Assembly (NCBI GenBank): GCA_022712075.1
Contig: JALAHE010000205.1
Coordinates: 1 to 8,238, forward strand
Length of the DNA: 8,238 nucleotides
Direction of reading: 5' to 3'
DNA from: Galactobacter sp.
GTDB taxonomy: Bacteria; Actinomycetota; Actinomycetes; Actinomycetales; Micrococcaceae
Shown here: positions 1 to 6,900 of the stretch, in pieces
How the letters are laid out: each line of letters opens with the position of its first letter
Position numbering within the stretch: the stretch's first letter is position 1
Notes under the pieces: generated by a model
What the model saw: only the letters and a program-made list of their open reading frames with translations
What the model was told of the DNA's origin: nothing
The model's database searches: none
Position numbers and translations under genes: made by a program

Positions 1-30
1 CCACCGATGTGCGCGGTTCAGGCGCCTGGA

Positions 31-1224
31 CTACGGGAGACGGCCGGCCTTGATGGCCACTCCGGCGCGACCGCGCGCTCCGGAGCAATTGGTTGTGTAG
101 CCGGCGCCCTTGATGAGGCTGGCACCCATGGCCTTGGCCGTGCACGTGGCGTTCATTTCCATGCCGAGGTTGCCGCTGGTGCCGTAGATCTTGTTCATCC
201 GGACCTTGAGCGCCTCCCACGAAACCCCGTGCTTCATGGCCACGGCGTACTGGCGCAGGTGGGCGCACTCGTGAAGCGCCGCAAGCTTGCGGAAGGCGCC
301 CGTGAGGCCGCTGACGATCGCGATCTGGTCGGTGCCGATGTAGGCAAGCCCCGCGTAGCCGCCGGCGCGGGAATGGATCTGGATCAGCGTAGTGGGACAG
401 TAGCTCCTGATGTGCTGGCGCAGGGTGCCCTTGTACCCCGTGTACTTGCGGGGATTCTCGGTCACGATCTTTGCGGCGCTGGAGCTGGCGGAGTGTGCCG
501 ATGCCGTGGCCGAGACGACCCAGCGGTAGTTCGAGGTGGCGCGCGCCGAGGTGGGCAGGGGCATGCGGACAGTGGCCGTCGCCCGGCGCACCGTGGCCGT
601 GGCGACCGTGCGCCATTGCGAGCCCACCTTGCGCTGCAGGGCGGCGGTGCGGCCCTCGGCGTTGGAGAAGGTGGCGCTCACGCGGGGCGCTGCGACGGCG
701 GAAACGATGGAACCCCGGTAGCCCTCGAGGCCAGTTGAAACGACCTTGGTGGATCGCTTGGGCAGGGTGCGGTTCTGCGACGCGCTCGTCCAGGCCCGGG
801 TCGTGGGCGTGGACGCTGCCTTGACGCGGAACTGCACGCTGCGCCCGGCCAGGGAGTCTGCAAGGTGCCGGGGGATCGTCACCGTGACATAGCGGCGACC
901 ACCGGAGAGGTACACCGGCAGCGCTGACACGCGCACCCAGCGGGAGCCGTCCTTGCGTTCGAGGGTGACTCCGCCGCCCGTGCCCTCGATCCAGAGCTGC
1001 GCCCCGTTGACAAGCAACGCGGCGGTCGGCGTCGACCCGAAGGGCGTGGACTGCGAAACGCTCGGGACCTTGAGTGAGACGGTCGCGTTCACCGTGGATG
1101 TGGCCTCAACCTGCGCGTTCGCCGCGACGGCTGCCGGCGCTGCGAGCGACGTGGCAGGCAGGACGAGGGCCAGGCCGGCGGTCAGCCACACGGCGGGGCG
1201 GAGGATTCGCATTCGCAAGGACAT
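31..1224 (-). CDS. Secreted HExxH (gluzincin-like) protein with two beta-rich repeats
   Basis: This is a 397-residue exported protein that I cannot assign to a named family. A signal peptide is clear: basic start (MSLRMRILRP), hydrophobic core at residues 11-29 and Ala-x-Ala cleavage sites near 32-37. Residues 85-139 and 193-242 look like two related beta-rich units, each opening with a similar strand (TLERKDGSRWVRV and ALQRKVGSQWRTV), as in Ig-like modules of actinobacterial surface proteins. The C-terminal domain (about 260-397) has H318-E319-C-A-H322, a zinc-peptidase HExxH motif. E356 in GMEMNATC is a plausible third ligand, as in gluzincins. Four cysteines (276, 320, 361, 380) could form disulfides, although C320 lies inside the motif. 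The reading frame stays open to 1485, but I chose ATG 1224 because the signal peptide begins there and a weak GAAAG ribosome site lies 6 nt upstream. Export and the zinc motif are seen; peptidase activity and substrate are inferred. No terminator is visible in the 30 bp left before the window edge. Confidence 0.8.
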   Translation of the reverse strand: MSLRMRILRPAVWLTAGLALVLPATSLAAPAAVAANAQVEATSTVNATVSLKVPSVSQSTPFGSTPTAALLVNGAQLWIEGTGGGVTLERKDGSRWVRVSALPVYLSGGRRYVTVTIPRHLADSLAGRSVQFRVKAASTPTTRAWTSASQNRTLPKRSTKVVSTGLEGYRGSIVSAVAAPRVSATFSNAEGRTAALQRKVGSQWRTVATATVRRATATVRMPLPTSARATSNYRWVVSATASAHSASSSAAKIVTENPRKYTGYKGTLRQHIRSYCPTTLIQIHSRAGGYAGLAYIGTDQIAIVSGLTGAFRKLAALHECAHLRQYAVAMKHGVSWEALKVRMNKIYGTSGNLGMEMNATCTAKAMGASLIKGAGYTTNCSGARGRAGVAIKAGRLP

Positions 1225-1404
1225 CGTTGTGCTTTCGGCGAGGAGGAAGGGGGAGCCCCGCGGCCGCCGGGAGAGGGCGGCTGCTCCGGCGGGGGAAGCC
1301 GGGCGAGGCGACGTTGCGCGGAACAAGCTGTGTATACATTTGGCCTGCGCAAAGTGCTTATGGTGAGACCATAGGCGCGCCCGACGCTGAGTGCTAGGGG
1401 TCCC

Positions 1405-1503
1405 AATCTGTTTAAAGTTCATCAACGAAGGTTTTGTAATGGCCCGCAATTGCAGGCAGTTTTCGGCACAGGCTCGCGAACGCAACCCCTTTCAAAACAG
1501 ATT
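1405..1503. repeat. Imperfect inverted repeat around a 71-bp AT-rich spacer
   Basis: The left arm at 1405-1417 (AATCTGTTTAAAG) is matched by the reverse complement of 1489-1503 (AATCTGTTTTGAAAG), differing by a 2-nt insertion. Nine contiguous bases (AATCTGTTT) plus AAAG are shared. The arms lie in the AT-rich stretch upstream of the secreted-protein gene. This could be a paired operator, the stem of an RNA, or the remains of a small inserted element. No transposase and no obvious target-site duplication were seen, so its role is unknown. Confidence 0.4.
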
Positions 1504-1710
1504 TCCTAGCGAGCGGCGTATTTCCGCAGGTATACATAACGAACGAAATGATATGAGGAAGATCACCTACGTGCGTCGCTTCGACAGGGGACTACGGGTG
1601 CCCTGTGGAGGGTGAGTCGACTGTGCGTCACGGCGGATCGCGGACAGCCGAGGGGGTCTGGGCTCGTCGGTGATGACGTCGCCGTGCACGCGGTAATGTC
1701 ATCGTTGCGC

Positions 1711-1733
1711 TGGCGTCACTGGCGTCACTGGCG
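1711..1733 (+). repeat. Short tandem repeat, 9-bp unit TGGCGTCAC
   Basis: Two perfect copies of TGGCGTCAC (1711-1719 and 1720-1728) are followed by a partial third copy TGGCG (1729-1733), about 110 bp left of dif. The repeat is too short for a CRISPR or VNTR locus of known function. It may be a protein-binding repeat or simple slippage. Confidence 0.6.
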
Positions 1734-1842
1734 CGCGCAGCGGCGCTGGGGTGACCGGCTGGGTTGAGGTCGGGGCGGTCAGCGCTTCTTTGGGACCCGC
1801 GGATTCACCGGGGCTGGCGGCACGCCTCTCGATCGCTTCCGC

Positions 1843-1870
1843 CGCGCCGATAATCTACATTATGTCAAGT
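1843..1870 (+). other. dif: Chromosome dimer resolution site dif (XerC/XerD binding site)
   Basis: This 28-bp site has the 11-6-11 architecture of dif. The left (XerC) arm 1843-1853 is CGCGCCGATAA, the centre 1854-1859 is TCTACA, and the right (XerD) arm 1860-1870 is TTATGTCAAGT. The right arm resembles the Escherichia coli XerD arm (TTATGTTAAAT), and the left arm shares the inner ATAA. Against the actinobacterial dif consensus as I recall it, all but the first two bases agree. XerC and XerD recombine two dif sites in the final stage of chromosome segregation, activated by the septal DNA translocase FtsK, to resolve dimers of circular chromosomes. The site is intergenic, as expected. It marks the replication terminus, where the two replication arms meet. 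A plasmid or integrated-element dif-like site is possible, but the close match to the chromosomal form makes that less likely. Confidence 0.92.
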
Positions 1871-1901
1871 AAGGCTGACGCAAGGCTCCCCTCGCTCACG
1901 C

Positions 1902-1914
1902 GAACGTACCGTTC
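1902..1914. repeat. Small palindrome GAACG-TAC-CGTTC upstream of the DUF1349 gene
   Basis: Perfect 5-bp arms flank a 3-bp centre, located between dif and the DUF1349 start codon, 78 bp before the ATG. Its size and position would suit an operator for a dimeric regulator. A second pair GTTCAC (1911-1916) and GTGAAC (1936-1941) overlaps it. In GC-rich DNA such short palindromes also arise by chance, and no -10/-35 pair is evident nearby. Confidence 0.3.
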
Positions 1915-1992
1915 ACCGCGCCCACGCGACTCATCGTGAACGCAGGCGTCGTGCCGTAGCTGCGCGCACTCGGCGCGTGGTCTCATGGAGCC

Positions 1993-2607
1993 ATGACGAG
2001 CACCCAGGATCTTCTCGCGCGGCTGACCTTCGTGGCGGGCTTCGGCGACGCCAGCATCGACGCCGAGGCAGGTGCCGTCGTCGTGACCGCGCCGGCCAAC
2101 ACCGATCTCATCGCCGATCCCGTGAGTGGCTCGCTCACGCGAGGCGCCCCGGTGCTCGCCGCCCCGGCGCCGGAGGGAGACTTCGTGTTCTCGGCGAGGG
2201 TGACGGTGCCCGGCGAGCGTTCAACCTACGACGCCGGCGTCCTGGCCCTGTACGTCAACGAGCGCCGCTGGGCCAAGCTCTGCTTCGAGTACTCCCCCGA
2301 GGCCGAGGCCATGGTGGTCGGGGTCGTCACGAACGGCTTCTCCGACGACTCCAATGGCGACGTCATCGAGGCCGACACCGTCCACCTGCGCGTCTCCCGG
2401 CTCGGCGAGGCCTTCGCGTTCCACCACTCCCCCGACGGCGTTCGCTGGCGCTTCCTGCGCGTCTTCCGCCTGGGCACGACGGACGAGCTGGAGGGTCTAC
2501 ACCTTGGCTTGGCCGCCCAGGCGCCCCTCGGCCAGGGCCGCGTGGCCGAGTTTGCCTCGATCAGCCTCGAGGAACGCCGATTGGCTGACCTGCGCGACGG
2601 AAGCTGA
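1993..2607 (+). CDS. DUF1349 family protein (concanavalin A-like beta-sandwich)
   Basis: This 204-residue protein has no signal peptide or membrane segment, so it is probably cytoplasmic. The pattern is that of DUF1349: DAGVLALYVNERRWAKLCFE (80-99), where a Trp-x-Lys follows a Gly-rich strand; VVTNGFSDDSNG (111-122); HLRVSRLGEAFAFHHSPDG (131-149) followed by W152; and HLGLAAQAPLGQGRVAEF (170-187) near the end. Family members adopt a jelly-roll fold, and some are annotated as regulators or as accessory to carbohydrate enzymes. No biochemical role is secure, and no catalytic residues can be named here. ATG 1993 is preceded by GGAG (1987-1990) only 2 nt away, closer than usual, so initiation may be weak or leaderless. 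The gene stands alone between dif and the convergent transporter gene, whose 3' end it overlaps by 111 bp. Confidence 0.85.
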   Translation: MTSTQDLLARLTFVAGFGDASIDAEAGAVVVTAPANTDLIADPVSGSLTRGAPVLAAPAPEGDFVFSARVTVPGERSTYDAGVLALYVNERRWAKLCFEYSPEAEAMVVGVVTNGFSDDSNGDVIEADTVHLRVSRLGEAFAFHHSPDGVRWRFLRVFRLGTTDELEGLHLGLAAQAPLGQGRVAEFASISLEERRLADLRDGS

Positions 2608-3849
2608 GGCAACCGGCCGCGCGCTGCGCCGTCGTGCATCCGGCGGCACGGGGCGCGCGGGGCCGCCGGCCCCCCGCCGCCCGGGTGCCCAGCGCAACGC
2701 CAGCCCGACCACGAGCGCCCAGAAGGCGGCGCCGATCCCCGCCACGCTCACGCCGGAGGCCGCCACGAGGAACGTCGCGACCACCGCGATGCGCGAGGGT
2801 GAATCCTCCCATGCGCCCTGCACTGCCGAGCCGAGCGTGGCGATGAGCGCCAGGCCGGCCACCGCGACCAACAGGCCGCCCGGCGCGGCCAGGGCGATGG
2901 CCGCGAGCGCCGCTGCGCCGGCGGCCAGGGCCACGTAGAGGGCACCCGCGAAGGCCGCGCTGCGCCAACGCGCCTCGCGCGGCACCCCGCTCTCCTCCCC
3001 CGCCGCAAGCGCTGCGCTGATGGCGGCGAGGTTGATCGCGTGCCCGCCGGCCAACGCCGAGGCCGCGGAACCGGCCCCGGTCACCAGCAGCGTGGCCCGC
3101 CACGGAACGGTGTAGCCGAAGGAGGCCATCACGGCGACGCCCGGCACGTTCTGCGAGGCCATCGTGACTATGTAGAGCGGCAGGGCGATGCCCACCACGG
3201 CCGGCCAGGAGAGGCTGGGGGCCACCAGCTCGAGGGACGGCGCCAAGGCCGAGGCCTCAACGTGCGCCACGCCGATCAGGAAGGCCACTCCCACGCTCGC
3301 GAGCGCCGCGGCAAAGGCGGCGGGCACTGCCCAGCGGGGCCACCAGCGCAGGCCGAGCACCCAGACCAGCACGGTCGGCAGCACCCACGCGGGATTGGCC
3401 GCCGCCGCGGTGACGGGCGCGAGGCACAGGGGCAGCAGGACGCCGGCGAGCATGGCCTGGGCCAGCGAGGCCGGAATCCGGCCCACGAGTTCGCCCAGCC
3501 GCGGCCAGAGCCCTGTCACCACGATCGCCGCGGCACACGCCAAGAAGGCGCCGACGGCGTCCCCGAAGCCGCCGGGCAAGGCGGCCGAGCCGCCCAGGAG
3601 CGCCGCCCCCGGGGTTGACCAGGCGAGGGTCACCGGGCGCCGCGTCGCGATCGAGAGTCCCAGCGTGCCGAGCCCCACTATGAGGCAGAGTGCACCAAGG
3701 CCCGACGCCGCCTGGGCTTGGCTGGCGCCCACGGCGGCCAAGCCCGTGAGCACCACGGCGAAGGACGAGGTGAAGCCCACGAGCGTGGTGACGAGCCCGG
3801 CGCCGAGTTCTGGGACGAGCGAGCGCTGGGCGGGTTGCGATGCTGGCAT
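2497..3849 (-). CDS. benE: BenE-family (benzoate:H+ symporter-like) membrane transporter
   Basis: This is a 450-residue polytopic inner-membrane protein with about a dozen hydrophobic segments between residues 13 and 387. Family hallmarks are STPGAAL (78-84), ASQNVPGVAVMASFGY (231-246) and GGHAINLAAISAA (268-280), which match the BenE/YdcO group of proton-coupled aromatic-acid importers. The true substrate is not proven, because no aromatic-degradation genes are nearby. The hydrophobic core ends near residue 387. A tail of about 63 Arg/Pro/Ala-rich residues follows, longer than in typical members (about 390-400), and the last 36 residues are encoded antisense to the DUF1349 gene. The start at ATG 3849 fits the family N-terminus but has no clear Shine-Dalgarno site. 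A strong hairpin ends 21 nt upstream of it, separating the gene from jetC. I see no promoter in the 70-bp gap, so expression may depend on read-through. Confidence 0.88.
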   Translation of the reverse strand: MPASQPAQRSLVPELGAGLVTTLVGFTSSFAVVLTGLAAVGASQAQAASGLGALCLIVGLGTLGLSIATRRPVTLAWSTPGAALLGGSAALPGGFGDAVGAFLACAAAIVVTGLWPRLGELVGRIPASLAQAMLAGVLLPLCLAPVTAAAANPAWVLPTVLVWVLGLRWWPRWAVPAAFAAALASVGVAFLIGVAHVEASALAPSLELVAPSLSWPAVVGIALPLYIVTMASQNVPGVAVMASFGYTVPWRATLLVTGAGSAASALAGGHAINLAAISAALAAGEESGVPREARWRSAAFAGALYVALAAGAAALAAIALAAPGGLLVAVAGLALIATLGSAVQGAWEDSPSRIAVVATFLVAASGVSVAGIGAAFWALVVGLALRWAPGRRGAGGPARPVPPDARRRSARPVASASVAQVSQSAFLEADRGKLGHAALAEGRLGGQAKV

Positions 3850-3870
3850 GAGACCCAGCCTGGACGAGGA

Positions 3871-3904
3871 CCGGCCCGCCGCCCAAGTTTGGGCGGCGGG
3901 CCGG
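3871..3904 (-). terminator. Strong GC hairpin after jetC, probable terminator or attenuator
   Basis: Perfect 14-bp complementary arms (3871-3884 and 3891-3904) flank a 6-nt centre AAGTTT, whose outer A and T bases can extend the stem to 16 bp. The hairpin begins 15 nt after the jetC stop codon. There is no U-tract on the minus strand (the sequence continues TCCTCGTCC), a form often seen for actinobacterial terminators. Because benE follows in the same direction 21 nt later, the hairpin could also act as a partial terminator or as an RNA element affecting benE translation. Confidence 0.75.
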
Positions 3905-3919
3905 CGCGAGCGTGACGTC

Positions 3920-6900
3920 CTACTCCCCCGCGGGGAGCTCCTCGCCCGGTGCCGCCGCGTCGTGGAATGCCGTCACATAGGAGTACCCGGTGGCCTGGTC
4001 CTTCGTGACCGAGAGGTTTAGGTCCATGTGCGGCTCTAGGGCGGTCACCTTGTCAAGCGGCGCCCCAACAATGAGCTGGAAGCCCAGGCCCTTCCACGCG
4101 GCCACGGCGCGTCCGGCAAACTCGGCGTCCGACTTCACAAAGCCCTCGTCGAGGAACACCGGGGCAAAGCGCGGGCGCGTGCGCGTCTCGTCTCCGAGCT
4201 GATACCGCAGCGCCGAACCCACGATGAACGCCACCAGCTCCTGCGACTCGCCGCCGCTCTTACCGCCGAGCGAGGAGTACGTGGAGAGCTCGCGCCCGGC
4301 CGTGTCCACCTTGCTCGCCGTGATCTCGAGGTGCTTGCGCACGTCAAGGAGCTCGTCGCGTCGGATCGCCGCTGCGCCCTCGGTCGCCGAGAGCAGCGTC
4401 ATGAGCTCGCGCAGCCGGGCGAAGCTCGCCTGGGCCGCTTCGGGGCTCGTTCCCTCGGTCTCCGCGGTGGCCGAGAGCTCGCGCAGGGTGGAGCGGAACT
4501 CCTCGAGCTCGCGGCGGCGGAGGCGCCGCACCACGATGCTGAGCCGATCCCGGCCCGGCCCGAAGGGCAGCGAGGCGAGGATGTGGTTGACCGGCTCCAG
4601 GCGCTCGTCGATGTCGTCCATGGCGACGTCGTAGGCATCGGAAAGCAGGCGCAGGTCCTGCCCGCTCCAGGCCTGGAACTGCCGCTGGAAGGCCTCGCGG
4701 CGCTGGTGCAGGCCGTGGCGTTCGATGTCGTCGGCGATCGCCTTGAAGTCCGGATACGCGGCGACGTCTCCCCCGCGGTCGGGATCCGGCCAGCGCTCGT
4801 TAAATGCCTCGAAGATCCCGCGCAGGTGTTCGGCCTCGCGCCGGGCCTCGGCGGCACTGCGGTTGGATTCCTCGGTCAGCACTGAGCGCAGCGACCGCAC
4901 GACGCCGGGCAGCCGGGCCGGCGTGACCTCGGCGTCGCGCTCGAACAGGATGGCGTCAAGCTCCGCCGCGTCCGACTCCGAGAGGAACGCCTCGGCCGGG
5001 GCCTCGTCGAGTTGATCGTTGATCTTGTCCTGCGCCTCGGCGATCTCGCCCCACTCGGTGTCCAAGCGCTTGAGCTTGGCATCGAGGGCCCAATACTCGT
5101 GCTTGGCAGCCTCCACGGCGGTCTTCAGCTCGGCGTGCCTGGCCCGCAAGGGTGCCAGGGCGTCGTTGCGCTGCACCATCTCAGCGATCTCGTGGCGCAG
5201 GGCGTCGACCCGTTCGTGGGCCCCCGCCAGGTCGATCTGCTCCCAGGTGTGCGTCGCCACCGCGGAGAAGGCGGTCTCCCGCTCGCGCAGGGCGAGCAAC
5301 CTGGCATCGAGTGCTGCGCGCTCGGTGTCGAGCGCCACTAGCGCCGCCGTGAGCGAGGCCGCAGCCTCCTTGATGGCCTGCACGCGGTCCGCATTGGAGA
5401 AACCGAGCACGTCGTCGCGGCCGGCCGCCCGGCCGTGGGCGCCGGCGCGCCCGCGCGAGGTCTGCCCGGACATCGTGACCTTTGGCTCCGAGCCGCCGAG
5501 CTCCTCCGGCGTACTGACACAGACGTGGTCGACGCCCGGGCGCTGGACGCGTTCCTTGACCCACGAGGTGAACGGCGAGTCCTTGAAGACCAGGCGAGCG
5601 GAGAGCATCCGTGCCTCGCTCGGCGCCGGGGCCTGCTCCCCCAGGGAAACGCCCTCGAAGTGCAGGCGCACCTCGAGGCTCAGCCCGTCGATCGCGGTGC
5701 GCAACCTGGCTTGCTCGCGCTCGTCGACGAGCAGCGTCAGACCCACCCCTCGCAGGGTCAGCTCGGCCGCCAGGCGCCAGGCCTCCTGGCCCGGGGCCAC
5801 GTCCATCAGCTCGGCGGCAAAGGGAAGGGAACTCACCGACAGGCCGCTTGCCTCGGCGATCTGCCGCCGCGCGGCGTCGTACGCCATCGGGACGCGGCTC
5901 GCGCGGCCGCGGAGGGACTCGAACTCGCGCAGCAGTTCGGTGCGGCGCTCCTTCAGGGCCGGCGCGGCCGCCACCTTGGCGTCACGGAGCGCACCCAGCT
6001 CGTCGCGCTCCGCGTCGACACCGTCGGCGAAGCGGCTGCTCTCCTCGACCAGCGCCGTGAAGTCGGCGGCCGTGGCGCACGGCATCTCGAGCGCCGCCGT
6101 GAGCTCGGTGAAGCGGGCCCGGGCGCGGGACACAGCCGTGGCCTGCGCCTGCGCGCCGTCGAGCTTGCTTTCCAGGAGGTTGAGGGCCCCGCCGCCGGCC
6201 TCGCGCAGCTGCTCTTCGATTTCGTGCAGATCGATCTCGAGGGAGGCCTTGCCCGCCTCGGCACCGAGCAGCGCGGTGCTCACTCCCTCGCGCTGGGCGC
6301 GGTTGGCGGCCTCGGCCTCCAGCAGCAGGCGCCGGTGCGTCAGGAGCGACCACAGGGAGAAGCCGGTGTGCACCCCTTCGTCGCGGACGCCGTAGCGGTC
6401 AAGCCTGGCCGCGCGCTCGAGAGCGCCGGAGTAGGCGGCGTGCGCCTCGTCGATCTGGGCCAGGGCGCGGGCCTTGGCCCCGTCCTGCTCCAGATCGCGG
6501 TACGCGCGGTCGAGGCTCGAGTACTGCTCCACGGCGCGCTCGGCGGCGCGGAAGGTTGCCGGCTCCTCGAGCACCATCTGCTTGTACAGGGAATCGACGG
6601 TGCGCACCTGGTGGCCGGCCTGGATGCGGGCGAGGAGGCGCAGGGCGTTGTCGCCGTTGCCGTTGGCACCGATGCCGAGCCGCGTGGTCAGCGTCTCGGT
6701 GAACTTCAACGCCGTGTCGTGATAGGCCAGCCCAGGCAGCGCGGAGCGCAAGGCCCGCGGGTCGAAGCGGCGTTCGGCGAACGGCTCGAACTCGGCCAGG
6801 GACACGGCGTCCGGCCGGGTGAAGAGGCGCATCTGCACGTCGGAGCTGGTGCGCGCCGCCGCGTCGGCCAGATAGAGGCGGACCGCGGTGAAGCGGCGCT

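Larger units (their letters stand above)
1225..1842. other. Non-coding intergenic region with an AT-rich island left of dif
   Basis: No convincing gene is seen in these 618 bp. The open frames here are short, lack ribosome sites and have no recognisable products. The first part is the leader of the secreted-protein gene. Read on the minus strand it contains a perfect 6-bp GC hairpin (1263-1281, GCCGCC / GGCGGC, 7-nt loop) and a possible -10 box TATACA (1331-1336), with no good -35 box at normal spacing. About 1390-1560 is much richer in A+T than the rest of the window and is the likeliest place for promoter and operator elements. GTATACAT occurs twice (1332-1339 and 1530-1537). GCAATTGC (1446-1453) and CGTGCACG (1683-1690) are perfect 8-bp palindromes, the second lying inside a wider GATGAC...GTCATC pair (1672-1703). 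None of these can be tied to a named regulator. Confidence 0.55.

Noticed and set aside
19..28. Palindrome CAGGCGCCTG after the secreted-protein stop as a terminator
   Set aside because: It has no loop, only 10 bp and no U-tract, and the window ends before a fuller structure could be judged.
553..767. KOPS-like GGGNAGGG octamers at 553-560 and 760-767 pointing toward dif
   Set aside because: Another copy at 5822-5829 on the same strand points away from dif, the E. coli motif need not apply in actinobacteria, and such G-rich octamers are common in this DNA, so no polarity can be claimed.
1225..1485. An N-terminal extension of the secreted protein up to 1485
   Set aside because: The extra 87 residues have mixed low-complexity content with no family character, and they would bury a clear signal peptide that begins at ATG 1224.
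1332..1537. The two GTATACAT copies as a second, degenerate Xer site or as promoter -10 boxes
   Set aside because: Only about six bases resemble a XerD arm and there is no 11-6-11 layout. As -10 boxes they lack -35 elements at normal spacing.
1391..1615. Small open frames in the AT-rich island, including one from ATG 1553 (MRKITYVRRFDRG)
   Set aside because: No convincing ribosome site, no recognisable product, and codon use unlike the neighbouring genes.
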